Shown here piece by piece: positions 1 to 6,282 of a stretch of DNA of 7,711 bases. A program made the translations under genes and the position numbers. Numbering within the stretch: the first letter of the stretch is position 1; every line of letters starts with the position of its first letter. Origin of the DNA: Streptomyces lilacinus. GTDB lineage: Bacteria > Actinomycetota > Actinomycetes > Streptomycetales > Streptomycetaceae. The DNA lies in the NCBI GenBank assembly GCA_000715685.1, contig KL569471.1, positions 8,014 to 15,724 of the forward strand, in the 5' to 3' direction. The notes under the pieces are model-generated. The model had not been told where the DNA came from. It was given only the letters and a program-made list of their open reading frames with translations, and ran no database searches.

Positions 1-415
1 CCAGGAGCTGCTCGGCCGCACCGGTGAGCCCGGCGCAGTGGCGGGTCACCAGCTCGACGTCGGGGGCCGCGCGCCGGGCCCGCTCCACGACGCGTTGGCC
101 GGTGGTCACCGGGCCGCCGACGTCGACGAGCAGCGGCCGGCTCTCCCGCGCGCAGGCCGCCGCCAGCTCCTCGTGCGCGGCGAGCACCCGTCGCGCGTAC
201 GGCAGCAGCCGCGCGCCCTCGGCGGTGAGGGTCACGGCCCGGGTGGTCCGGGCGAACAGCTCGGCGCCGACGTCGCGTTCGAGCCGTCGGACGTCACGGC
301 TGAGGGCCTGCTGGGCGACGTACAGGCGTGCCGCGGCCCGGGTGAAATGCAGTTCCTCGGCCACGGCGACGAATCCGCGCAGCAGGCGCGGCTCTATGTC
401 GTGAGGGGCTGGCAC
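1..415 (-). CDS. LysR-family transcriptional regulator (N-terminal part, truncated by window edge)
   Basis: The first 138 residues are in the window; the C-terminal part lies beyond position 1. Residues about 8-66 form the winged helix-turn-helix typical of LysR regulators: LLRGFVAVAEELHFTRAA, then a recognition-helix region with QQALSRDVRRLERDVGAELF, then a wing with TTRAVTLTAEG. After the linker helix (LLPYARRVLAAHEEL) the effector-binding domain begins, and it is mostly cut off. An in-frame stop lies at 425-427, so translation must start within the next few codons. GTG at 413-415 gives the usual N-terminal length for the family. No clear Shine-Dalgarno precedes it. The gene begins 35 nt after the stop of the secreted-protein gene on the same strand, so it may be co-transcribed with it. 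The regulated target cannot be told from the sequence. Confidence 0.9.
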   Translation of the reverse strand, partial: MPAPHDIEPRLLRGFVAVAEELHFTRAAARLYVAQQALSRDVRRLERDVGAELFARTTRAVTLTAEGARLLPYARRVLAAHEELAAACARESRPLLVDVGGPVTTGQRVVERARRAAPDVELVTRHCAGLTGAAEQLL

Positions 416-450
416 GCACGGCAGTCAACAGCACCGGGCGCGGGGCGCGC

Positions 451-1638
451 TCACCGGCCCGGGCCGCGCGCCCGGCGGCGCCGCAGGACGGTCCCCACGC
501 CCGCGCACAGCACCGCGGCGCCCGCCCCCGCGCCCGCGGTGGCGAGCAGGGCCGTGCGGTCCGGGCCGCCGGGGGTCGCGGCCGCGGGGGACGCCGCGAC
601 GGCGGCGGTGACCAGGAGGTGGCCGGTCCGCTTCACCCGGCCGTGGTGGCTGACCACGGTCACGGGGTAGCGCCCGGGCTCCAGGCCCGCGCGGACGCGC
701 GCGGGGCCGTAGTAGCGGGGGTCGTCGCCGTCGCCGGCCTTGCTGTCGTCGCGCCGGAGGGTGGCCGGGTGCTGGAAGGCCGGGGAGGTCGCGGTCAGGC
801 GGGCGTCCTCGCCCGGGTCGGGGGAGGCGTCCCGCCACAGGACGTTGACCGTGCCGCCGGCCGGGACCTTGTGGCCGTACGCGCGGGCGGCCTCCGGACG
901 GGTCGAGGGGTGGAAGAAGGCCGGGCCGCGCACCCGGCCCGTGTAGTCGCCGTCGCCCGGCCGGGCGGCGCGGACGGTCAGCGTCCGCTCGTCGCGGCGG
1001 CGGCCGTCGGGGCCGGTGAGCGTGACCTTGTACGTGCCGTCCGCGGCGTCCGGCCGCAGGTCGACGGCGGCGGTGAACATCCGCGGGTTGTTCCAGTGGC
1101 CGCCGCCCGGGTCGTGGGTGAGCCGCACCTTCGCCGGGAAGGCCGGGGAGGCGGCGGTGAAGACCTCGCCCTTCTCCCCCGGCCAGAGGTCGTCGTACGA
1201 CAGCCCCAGCCGCTCCCCCGGGCGCAGCTCCCCCTCCGCCCCGGCGAGCCGGAACTCCGGCCGCCGCGGGGCCGTGACCTCGACCTTTTCCTCGGCGACG
1301 ACCCGCCCGCCGGCGCGCACGCGCAGCGGGTACGTGCCCGGTCGCGCCCGCGCCGCGATCGCGGGGCGCGCGTGGTGGCCGCGGGCGCCCCCCGCGTCGT
1401 ACGGGACGAGGCGCACCGGCCGGCGGAAGACGGGCGAGGTGACGGTGACCTCGCCGGCGCTCGGCCGCACGCCCCGCAGGTCGATGTCGATCAGCTCGCC
1501 GGGCCGGTTGTCGAAGGCGCCGTTGAGCAGCAGATGCACCTCGCCCGAGCCGTCGGCGGCGACCGCCGACGGCGCCACCCCGCCCAGCCACAGCACACCC
1601 GCGGCCACTCCGGCGAACGCCGCTCGTGTCCAGTCCAC
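451..1638 (-). CDS. Secreted, membrane-anchored protein with three tandem Ig-like modules, function unknown
   Basis: This is a 395-residue protein. Residues 1-27 look like a signal peptide (hydrophobic core, then APSAVA, with cleavage before ADG). Residues about 362-385 are a hydrophobic Ala/Gly-rich segment followed by RRRRAR, a C-terminal membrane anchor with a cytoplasmic basic tail. The outside part contains three diverged copies of one module, each with an SPxF motif (residues 68-71, 164-167, 285-288) and, 33-37 residues later, a G-x-Y strand (GTYPLRV at 101, GTYKVTL at 201, GRYPVTV at 322). The predicted strands suggest an immunoglobulin-like beta fold. There is no LPXTG/LAXTG motif and no catalytic motif that I recognise. 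The start is GTG, preceded by an AAGGGGG ribosome binding site (1645-1651) at suitable spacing. It is divergent from the acetyltransferase gene. The role is unknown; adhesion, sensing or wall architecture are only guesses. Confidence 0.85.
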   Translation of the reverse strand: MDWTRAAFAGVAAGVLWLGGVAPSAVAADGSGEVHLLLNGAFDNRPGELIDIDLRGVRPSAGEVTVTSPVFRRPVRLVPYDAGGARGHHARPAIAARARPGTYPLRVRAGGRVVAEEKVEVTAPRRPEFRLAGAEGELRPGERLGLSYDDLWPGEKGEVFTAASPAFPAKVRLTHDPGGGHWNNPRMFTAAVDLRPDAADGTYKVTLTGPDGRRRDERTLTVRAARPGDGDYTGRVRGPAFFHPSTRPEAARAYGHKVPAGGTVNVLWRDASPDPGEDARLTATSPAFQHPATLRRDDSKAGDGDDPRYYGPARVRAGLEPGRYPVTVVSHHGRVKRTGHLLVTAAVAASPAAATPGGPDRTALLATAGAGAGAAVLCAGVGTVLRRRRARGPGR

Positions 1639-1702
1639 GGGCCACCCCCTTGTCCGCTTCGCCTGGAAAGAGGGTCCGGCCGGCCCCGCGGTTGCGCCCG
1701 GC

Positions 1703-1708
1703 TAGCCT
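1703..1708 (+). promoter_or_regulatory. Candidate -10 box for leaderless acetyltransferase mRNA
   Basis: TAGCCT matches the actinobacterial TANNNT -10 pattern and ends 7 nt before the GTG start. The transcript would therefore begin at or next to the start codon. No Shine-Dalgarno is seen between this box and the GTG. No good -35 hexamer is found at 17-18 nt spacing. This is inference from the pattern only. Confidence 0.5.
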
Positions 1709-1715
1709 TCCGCAC

Positions 1716-2159
1716 GTGAGTGACGAAGCAATCTGCACAGCAAACGGTAGTTACGAACTCCGCCCGGGAGTACCGGCAATCGAGACCTACCGCCGGCTGC
1801 GCGGCGCCACGGGCCTCGGCGCGAAGTCGGTCGAGGGGGCGGCCATCGGCCTGCCGAACACCTGGTTCGGCGTGCTCGTCGAGCACGGCGGCGAGACGGT
1901 CGGCATGGGTCGGATCATCGGCGACGGCGGCTGCCACTTCCAGATCGTCGACATGTGCGTCCTGCCCGAGCACCAGGGCCGGGGCCTGGGAAAGCGGATC
2001 ATGGCCGCCCTCACCGCCGAGCTGGAGCGCCGCGCCCCGGACGGCTCCTACGTATCCCTGATAGCCGACGGCGAGGCCCGCCGGCTCTACGCCCAGTACG
2101 GCTTCGCCGAGACGGCCCCGGTGTCGGTGGGCATGGCCAGGCTCTTCCGGAAGCCCTGA
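1716..2159 (+). CDS. GNAT-family N-acetyltransferase
   Basis: This 147-residue protein is a compact single-domain GCN5-related acetyltransferase that would transfer an acetyl group from acetyl-CoA to an amine. Motif A is clear: beta strand VDMCVLPEHQ, then the pyrophosphate-binding loop QGRGLGKR (residues 87-94), then helix IMAALTAELER. The C-terminal motif B region reads ADGEARRLYAQYGF. The length is usual for the family. An ATG farther upstream (1626) is in frame, but it would add 30 low-quality residues overlapping the divergent gene's start and both promoter regions. GTG at 1716 (SDEAICTANGSYELRP) fits family N-termini and sits 7 nt after a TANNNT box, so leaderless translation is likely. 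The substrate (small molecule or protein) cannot be inferred. The hairpin at 2176-2209 just downstream may also end this transcript. Confidence 0.9.
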   Translation: MSDEAICTANGSYELRPGVPAIETYRRLRGATGLGAKSVEGAAIGLPNTWFGVLVEHGGETVGMGRIIGDGGCHFQIVDMCVLPEHQGRGLGKRIMAALTAELERRAPDGSYVSLIADGEARRLYAQYGFAETAPVSVGMARLFRKP

Positions 2160-2169
2160 AGAAAGCACG

Positions 2170-2209
2170 AAAAAACCTCTGCCCCGGCGATGTATCGCCG
2201 GGGCAGAGG
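2170..2209 (-). terminator. Intrinsic terminator of ssrA
   Basis: A perfect 15-bp GC-rich stem (arms 2176-2190 and 2195-2209) with a 4-nt loop is followed on the minus strand by six T residues (2170-2175). It starts 16 nt after the tmRNA CCA end. A run of U after the stem is uncommon in this high-GC genus, which makes this a textbook rho-independent terminator. On the plus strand the same stem lies 16 nt past the acetyltransferase stop and may stop that transcript too, though there is no U-tract on that side. Confidence 0.9.
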
Positions 2210-2225
2210 CCTCACATGGGATGAG

Positions 2226-2592
2226 TGGAGATGGCGGGAATCGAACCCGCGTCCAACGGTGCGGAACCAGGGCTTCTCCGTGTGCAGTTCGCTGCGATTT
2301 TCTCGGCCCCGGAGATCACGCGAACAAGTCTCCGACGGGCTCAGCCACTGTTTGGTTTCCCACCAGGTCCCGTGGCCGGACCTAGTGGTTTAGTTCCCTA
2401 GCTGATGCCAGGATCCGGGTCGGGAACAGCCCCGGGCTGACACTTCGCAAGTCGCTACTTAGGCAGCGAGGGCGAAGGAATCGCGCTTGGTGTTGGCGAT
2501 TATTGGTTGCGACATATGGTTTACGAGATCATTGCCGCTTCCTCGACACGCTTCCCCTGCTTCGACATCCGCTGTCGAAACCGATCATCCCC
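2226..2592 (-). ncRNA. ssrA: Transfer-messenger RNA (tmRNA, SsrA)
   Basis: tmRNA of about 367 nt, which together with SmpB rescues ribosomes stalled on broken mRNA and tags the nascent peptide for proteolysis. The 3' end has a tRNA-like T arm (GCGGGTTCGATTCCCGC) and an encoded CCA. The 5' end GGGGATG pairs with CATCTCC next to the CCA to give the 7-bp acceptor stem, including one G-U pair. The D-like segment (GATCGGTTTCGAC) follows. The internal tag frame reads ANTKRDSFALAA and ends in TAA. Pseudoknot-rich sequence lies between the tag and the tRNA-like 3' part. The gene sits 101 nt downstream of smpB on the same strand, the usual linkage in Streptomyces. A sigma-R-type promoter lies about 67 nt upstream of the mature 5' end, so the primary transcript needs 5' processing, presumably by RNase P. 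The ends were set by pairing of the acceptor stem. Confidence 0.96.
2459..2497 (-). CDS. ssrA: tmRNA proteolysis-tag reading frame (ANTKRDSFALAA)
   Basis: Twelve codons from the resume codon GCC to TAA encode ANTKRDSFALAA. The C-terminal ALAA is the degron recognised by ClpXP-type proteases, and the ANTK start matches the actinobacterial pattern. It has no start codon because translation switches to it from the stalled message. From memory, the S. coelicolor tag is longer (it has extra residues between RDS and FALAA), so this appears to be a shortened form. Confidence 0.88.
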   Translation of the reverse strand, partial: ANTKRDSFALAA

Positions 2593-2613
2593 ATGTTGTG
2601 TTTTCAAGCTGCG

Positions 2614-2632
2614 CACCGGTTACCAGCCGGTG
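2614..2632 (-). repeat. Small inverted repeat in the ssrA 5' leader
   Basis: CACCGG and CCGGTG flank a 7-nt loop. The minus strand can extend the stem past one mismatch by two more pairs. It lies between the predicted transcription start and the mature tmRNA 5' end, so it may help the leader fold before 5' maturation. It is not followed by a U-tract, so I do not call it a terminator. Confidence 0.35.
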
Positions 2633-2645
2633 TGCTCTGTGGCCC

Positions 2646-2676
2646 ATCGTACGTGACCAACGTGCGACGGTGCCAG
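2646..2676 (-). promoter_or_regulatory. Possible vegetative promoter of ssrA overlapping the sigma-R promoter
   Basis: TACGAT on the minus strand (2651-2646) fits the HrdB-type -10. CTGGCA (2676-2671) is a 4/6 match to the -35 at a long 19-nt spacing. tmRNA is normally abundant without stress, so a vegetative promoter is expected. This is the best candidate, but it is weak. Confidence 0.35.
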
Positions 2677-2685
2677 CGTATTCCC
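2659..2685 (-). promoter_or_regulatory. Sigma-R (ECF, thiol-oxidative stress) promoter of ssrA
   Basis: On the minus strand, GGGAAT (2685-2680), an 18-nt spacer and GTT (2661-2659) match the published Streptomyces sigma-R consensus GGGAAT-N18-GTT exactly, including spacing. The -35 begins 8 nt beyond the smpB stop codon. Predicted initiation near 2652 leaves a leader of about 60 nt before the mature tmRNA. I recall ssrA being listed among sigma-R targets in S. coelicolor, but I cannot check that here. Confidence 0.75.
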
Positions 2686-2693
2686 GGGAGGGG

Positions 2694-3197
2694 CTAGCCC
2701 CGCTGGGCGCGCTGGGCCTGCTGGCGCCTGCGGGCGGCCGCGATGGCACGGTTCGACTCGCGCGTGTCCTGCTTCTCGCGCAGCGTCTGCCGCTTGTCGT
2801 ACTCCTTCTTGCCCTTGGCCAGGGCGATCTCGACCTTGGCCCGGCCGTCCTTGAAGTAGATGGCGAGCGGCACGATGGTGTGCCCCGTCTCCTGCGACTT
2901 CGAGTCGAGCTTGTCGATCTCCGCCCGGTGCATCAGCAGCTTGCGCTTGCGGCGCGCGCTGTGGTTGGTCCACGTCCCCTGGGCGTACTCGGGGATGTGG
3001 GCGTTGTGCAGCCAGGCCTCGCCGCCGTCGATCTGGACGAAGCCGTCCACCAGCGAGGAACGACCCTGGCGCAGCGACTTCACCTCGGTGCCGGTCAGCA
3101 CCATGCCGCACTCATAGGTGTCCAGAATGTGGTAATCGTGGCGCGCCTTCTTGTTCTGCGCGACCAGTTTGCGACCCGTCTTCTCTTTCTTAGCCAT
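2694..3197 (-). CDS. smpB: SsrA-binding protein SmpB
   Basis: This 167-residue protein binds the tRNA-like domain of tmRNA, carries it into the empty A site of stalled ribosomes and mimics the missing codon-anticodon helix. The OB-fold core is easy to recognise: NKKARHDY (residues 15-22), GTEVKSLR (36-43), LHNAHIPEY (63-71), RRKRKLL (82-88) and [14 protein letters not shown] (129-142). The C-terminal tail (143-167) is basic and would form the helix that enters the empty mRNA channel. It ends in an Ala/Gln/Arg stretch slightly longer than the tails I recall. The ATG start begins [22 protein letters not shown], as in relatives. The ribosome binding site is weak. It lies 18 nt after the S41 protease stop, so it is most likely translated from that gene's transcript. 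ssrA follows but has its own promoter. Confidence 0.97.
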   Translation of the reverse strand: MAKKEKTGRKLVAQNKKARHDYHILDTYECGMVLTGTEVKSLRQGRSSLVDGFVQIDGGEAWLHNAHIPEYAQGTWTNHSARRKRKLLMHRAEIDKLDSKSQETGHTIVPLAIYFKDGRAKVEIALAKGKKEYDKRQTLREKQDTRESNRAIAAARRRQQAQRAQRG

Positions 3198-3215
3198 AGC
3201 GCGGCCATTCTCGCA

Positions 3216-4418
3216 CTACGACCCACCCCGGAGGCCACTCAATACTGTGCGGGCCCGCCGCTCGGCGTCCGCCCGTACGACAAGGTCCGGCACGATGCCG
3301 GCGCCGTCGACCGCCCGGCCGGCGGGCGTGCGGTAGTGGCCGACGGTGAGCTCGGCGACCGAGCCGTCCGCCAGGCGGCTGGGCATCTGCACCGAGCCCT
3401 TGCCGAAGGTGCGGGAGCCGACGACGACCGCCCGGCCGCGGTCCTGCAGCGCCCCGGCCAGCAGCTCGGCGGCGCTCATGGTGCCGCCGTCGACGAGGAC
3501 CACCAGCGGGCGGCGCACGTCCCCGCCCCGCTCGGCCCGCAGCGCGTGCTGCCGCCCGCGCACGTCGTACGTGGCGACGGGCCCTCCGTCGAGGAAGGCG
3601 GCGGCCGCGGTGACGGCCTCGGTGATCAGGCCACCGGAGTTGCCGCGCAGGTCCAGCAGGACGCCCTCGCCGGGCGGGGCCGCGCGCACGGCGTCGCGGA
3701 TCCGCTCGCCGGCGCCCCGGGTGAAGCCGCCGACCTTGATCAGGGTGGCCGGCGGCCCGCCGTCCGCGCTCTCCGCCAGCCGCTCGACCTCGACACTCTC
3801 GGTGCCGCGGGCCACCCCGAGGCGGACCGGGGTGCCGGGCGCGGCGACGGCGGCGTCGAGGGTGCGGTCGTCGCGCGGCAGGCCGCGCAGCAGGGACACC
3901 GCCTCGGTCACCGGGCGGCCGGTGACCTCCGTGCCGTCGACGGTGAGGATCCGGTCGCCGGGGACCACGCCGGCCCGCTCGGCGGGCCCGTCGGGGCGGA
4001 CGCCGTCGACCTCGATGCGCCCGTCGTCGCCGCGCCGCGCGGTGAGGCCGACGCCGACGTAGGCGCCGTCGAGGGCGAGCGCGAACCCCTCGTACTCCCG
4101 GGCGCTGTAGACCGCGCTCCAGGCGTCGCCGCTGCGGCTGAGCACCTCGGTGGCGGCCTCGGAGCCGGACTTGCCGTCCTGCGCGGCCTCCTCGGCGGCG
4201 GCCTCGAGGGCCCGGCGGTCGACGGCGTGGCGGTCCGCGGCCCGGCCGGTGGAGCGCGGCGCGGGGGCCTCCGCGGCGGTGGTCCGGCCGTACCGGCTGT
4301 CCGGGGCGCCCCAGGCGCCGGTGGCGGCGCCCGCCGCCACCACCCCGACGAAGACCAATGTCAGAGCACCCCCGCGCCGGACGCGGGGCGACGGAACGAA
4401 CACGGTCGGGCCGGGCAT
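3216..4418 (-). CDS. S41-family carboxy-terminal processing protease (CtpA/Prc type) with PDZ domain
   Basis: This 400-residue exported serine protease is tethered or secreted by an N-terminal hydrophobic segment (about residues 17-37, after PRVRRGG). A short helical region is followed by a PDZ domain (about 117-205; YVGVGL, GPAERAGVVPGDRILTVDG), which usually recruits substrates by their C-termini. The catalytic domain carries the Ser-Lys dyad: S315 in GTMSAAELL and K340 in RTFGKGSVQ, 25 residues apart as in known tail-specific proteases. It also has LLDLRGNSGG (254-263). The C-terminal HYRTPAGRAVDGAGIVPDL is a family signature. I chose ATG at 4418 because an upstream in-frame start (4484) would run through a terminator-like hairpin, and because a TANNNT box ends 7 nt before this ATG. 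It lies between ftsX and smpB. A role in processing envelope proteins near the septum is inference from context. Confidence 0.93.
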   Translation of the reverse strand: MPGPTVFVPSPRVRRGGALTLVFVGVVAAGAATGAWGAPDSRYGRTTAAEAPAPRSTGRAADRHAVDRRALEAAAEEAAQDGKSGSEAATEVLSRSGDAWSAVYSAREYEGFALALDGAYVGVGLTARRGDDGRIEVDGVRPDGPAERAGVVPGDRILTVDGTEVTGRPVTEAVSLLRGLPRDDRTLDAAVAAPGTPVRLGVARGTESVEVERLAESADGGPPATLIKVGGFTRGAGERIRDAVRAAPPGEGVLLDLRGNSGGLITEAVTAAAAFLDGGPVATYDVRGRQHALRAERGGDVRRPLVVLVDGGTMSAAELLAGALQDRGRAVVVGSRTFGKGSVQMPSRLADGSVAELTVGHYRTPAGRAVDGAGIVPDLVVRADAERRARTVLSGLRGGS

Positions 4419-4425
4419 GCGCGTG

Positions 4426-4431
4426 AGTCTA
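4426..4431 (-). promoter_or_regulatory. Candidate -10 box for leaderless S41 protease mRNA
   Basis: TAGACT on the minus strand fits the TANNNT -10 pattern and ends 7 nt upstream of the ATG at 4418. Transcription would start at the ATG itself. No Shine-Dalgarno is present. The same 7-nt spacing is seen at the acetyltransferase gene. No convincing -35 hexamer is visible. This would make the protease-smpB unit independent of ftsEX. Confidence 0.5.
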
Positions 4432-4439
4432 GGACACGC

Positions 4440-4477
4440 GAGGGCGCCGCACGGGAAGTTGACCGCACGGCGCCCTC
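4440..4477 (-). terminator. Hairpin after ftsX, probable terminator of ftsEX
   Basis: A perfect 10-bp inverted repeat (arms 4440-4449 and 4468-4477, GAGGGCGCCG/CGGCGCCCTC) has an 18-nt loop. It begins 22 nt after the ftsX stop. No U-tract follows, as is common for Streptomyces terminators. A promoter-like box for the next gene lies immediately downstream, which supports a transcript boundary here. Confidence 0.6.
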
Positions 4478-4499
4478 GACGCATCTCACGCGCCCCGGT

Positions 4500-5408
4500 T
4501 CACACCTTGAGGTACTTCCGCAGGGCGAGGAACGCGGCGAGCGCCGGCATCAGCAGACCGATGGACAGGACCAGCGGCAGCTTGGTCAGCACCGCGTCCC
4601 AGCCGATGAACTGGATGACGTCGATGTCGTGGGCGAGCCAGTTGTTGACGAAGTACTGGCCGCAGCCCAGCAGCACGCACGCGAAGACCGCGCCCAGGAG
4701 ACCCGCGATGGCGGCCTCCATGATGAACGGCAGCTGGATGTAGAAGCTGGACGCGCCGACCAGTCGCATGATCCCGGTCTCCCGGCGGCGGCTGAACGCC
4801 GAGACGCGGACCGTGTTGACGATCAGCATCAGGGCGACCGTCAGCATCAGGAACATGACGACGAGCGCCACGAAGTTCATGCGGTTGAGGAGGATGAAGA
4901 GGTTCTCCAGCAGGGACTTCTGATCCTGCACCTCCTGGACGCCGGCGCGCTGGGAGAAGGCGCTGGAGATCACCGCGTACTTGGCCGGGTCCTTGAGCTT
5001 GACGCGGAAGGACTCCTGCATCTGGTCGGGGGTCAGCGAGCCGACGATGGGCGACTTGCTGAACTGCTCCTTGTAGTGCTTGTAGGCCTCGTCGGCCGTC
5101 TCGAACTGGACGCTCTGGACGACCGGCATCTTCTCGAGGTCGGCCTTGATCTCCTTCTTCTGGTCCTCGGTGACCGCGCCCTTGGCGCAGGCGGGCTGGG
5201 ACTCCGCGTCGTTCTTGTTGCAGAGGAAGATCGAGACGTTGACCTTGTCGTACCAGTAGCCCTTCATCGTGCTGACCTGCTCGCGCATGAGCAGGGAGCC
5301 GCCGAAGAGGGCGAGCGACAGGGCGACGGAGACGATCACCGCGAAGGTCATCGTGAGATTGCGGCGGAGACCGACGCCGATCTCCGACAGGACGAACTGG
5401 GCGCGCAT
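4500..5408 (-). CDS. ftsX: Cell division protein FtsX (ABC transporter-like permease subunit)
   Basis: This 302-residue inner-membrane partner of FtsE relays ATP-driven conformational changes to peptidoglycan hydrolases outside the membrane during septation. The topology matches the family. TM1 is at about 20-41 and is followed by a large extracellular domain at about 42-175. TM2 is at about 176-198, followed by a cytoplasmic loop with RRRETGIMRLVGAS (207-220), the usual coupling region that contacts the ATPase. TM3 is at about 228-250 and TM4 at about 276-297. The extracellular domain has two cysteines, C63 and C74, near its start, which could form a disulfide. ATG is preceded by GAGAAG at 5-nt spacing. 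The gene starts 41 nt after the ftsE stop, so the two form an operon. A hairpin follows the stop codon. Confidence 0.97.
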   Translation of the reverse strand: MRAQFVLSEIGVGLRRNLTMTFAVIVSVALSLALFGGSLLMREQVSTMKGYWYDKVNVSIFLCNKNDAESQPACAKGAVTEDQKKEIKADLEKMPVVQSVQFETADEAYKHYKEQFSKSPIVGSLTPDQMQESFRVKLKDPAKYAVISSAFSQRAGVQEVQDQKSLLENLFILLNRMNFVALVVMFLMLTVALMLIVNTVRVSAFSRRRETGIMRLVGASSFYIQLPFIMEAAIAGLLGAVFACVLLGCGQYFVNNWLAHDIDVIQFIGWDAVLTKLPLVLSIGLLMPALAAFLALRKYLKV

Positions 5409-5449
5409 GGCGTCTTCTCAGTGCCTTTCAGTGGCCGATGTCGGACCGG

Positions 5450-6139
5450 TCAGTGCTGGTAGCCGTAGACGCCGCGCGACTGGTCGCGCACGAGACGGCC
5501 CTGCTCGAGTTCGATGACGCGCTTGCGCATCTGGTCCACGATCTGCTGGTCGTGGGTGGCCATGATGACCGTCGTGCCGGTCCGGTTGATCCGGTCCAGC
5601 AGCTTCATGATGCCGACGGACGTCTGGGGGTCCAGGTTTCCGGTCGGCTCGTCGGCGATCAGCAGCATCGGACGGTTGACGAACGCCCGGGCGATCGCGA
5701 CGCGCTGCTGCTCGCCGCCGGAGAGCTCGCCGGGCATCCGCTCCTCCTTGCCGCCGAGCCCCACCAGCTCCAGGACCTGCGGCACGGCCTTGCGGATCTC
5801 GCCCCGGGGCCGCCCGATGACCTCGAGGGCGAAGGCGACGTTCTGCGCGACGGTCTTGTTGGGCAGCAGCCGGAAGTCCTGGAAGACGGTGCCCAGCTGG
5901 CGGCGCATCTGCGGCACCTTCCAGTTGGAGAGCCGGGCGAGGTCCTTGCCCAGGACGTGCACCTGACCGTGACTGGCCCGCTCCTCGCGCAGCAGCAGGC
6001 GCAGGAAGGTGGACTTTCCGGAGCCGGAGGAACCGACCAGGAAGACGAACTCGCCCTTCTCGATCTCGAGCGAGACGTCCCGGAGTGCCGGACGGTTCTG
6101 CTTGGGGTAGGACTTGGAGACGTTGTCGAATCGGATCAC
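5450..6139 (-). CDS. ftsE: Cell division ATP-binding protein FtsE
   Basis: This 229-residue cytoplasmic ABC ATPase drives FtsX in the septal complex. All ATPase motifs are intact: Walker A GSSGSGKS (residues 36-43), Q-loop Q87 in VFQDF, ABC signature [14 protein letters not shown] (139-152), Walker B LLIADEP (159-165, catalytic E164), D-loop GNLD, and switch histidine H196 in ATHD. Length and N-terminus ([12 protein letters not shown]) are typical of actinobacterial FtsE. GTG at 6137-6139 was chosen because the longer frame to 6244 adds 35 Arg/Pro-rich residues absent from the family. The ribosome binding site is weak. It is first of a two-gene unit with ftsX. A TATGGT -10-like box lies about 70 nt upstream. 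The divergent small zinc-ribbon gene faces the other way. Confidence 0.97.
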   Translation of the reverse strand: MIRFDNVSKSYPKQNRPALRDVSLEIEKGEFVFLVGSSGSGKSTFLRLLLREERASHGQVHVLGKDLARLSNWKVPQMRRQLGTVFQDFRLLPNKTVAQNVAFALEVIGRPRGEIRKAVPQVLELVGLGGKEERMPGELSGGEQQRVAIARAFVNRPMLLIADEPTGNLDPQTSVGIMKLLDRINRTGTTVIMATHDQQIVDQMRKRVIELEQGRLVRDQSRGVYGYQH

Positions 6140-6208
6140 GAGTGCACCACGTGTCGGCCTGGGAAGCGGCACGGAACGCCGCGTTCGCGGCTCCCGTCGG
6201 TGTGCGTG

Positions 6209-6214
6209 ACCATA
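6209..6214 (-). promoter_or_regulatory. Candidate -10 box of ftsE
   Basis: TATGGT on the minus strand would give a start near 6202 and a leader of about 60 nt. CTGCGC, 17 nt upstream, is a poor -35. It is the most -10-like sequence upstream of ftsE, but support is weak. Confidence 0.35.
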
Positions 6215-6282
6215 CCGAACCACCCGTGCACGCGCAGTCGGCATCCGGCCCGGGCTCGCGGGCGGGCGTCAGCCCGGCGATG

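Noticed and set aside
1626..1715. Upstream ATG extension of the acetyltransferase
   Set aside because: The extra 30 residues are Ser/Pro/Arg-rich, cover the divergent gene's start region, and are not part of the GNAT fold.
425..1738. A 437-codon minus-strand frame overlapping the secreted-protein gene
   Set aside because: It is Arg/Gly/Pro-rich with no domain, whereas the overlapping frame has a signal peptide, three repeats, a TM anchor and a ribosome binding site.
2226..2256. A separate tRNA gene suggested by the T arm and CCA
   Set aside because: The 5' half pairs 360 nt away and encloses a tag reading frame, so this is the 3' end of tmRNA.
4419..4484. Upstream start for the S41 protease
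   Set aside because: It would place coding sequence across a perfect inverted repeat and a promoter-like box, and it adds 22 residues ahead of a normal export signal.
2487..5462. A 991-codon open frame on the plus strand
   Set aside because: It is antisense to tmRNA, smpB, the S41 protease and ftsX, all of which have intact family motifs on the minus strand. It lacks a ribosome binding site, and its His/Arg/Gly-rich product is typical of GC-driven shadow frames.
6140..6244. Upstream extension of FtsE
   Set aside because: FtsE proteins begin at MIRFDNV; the extension is Arg/Pro-rich and lies over the candidate promoter and leader hairpin.
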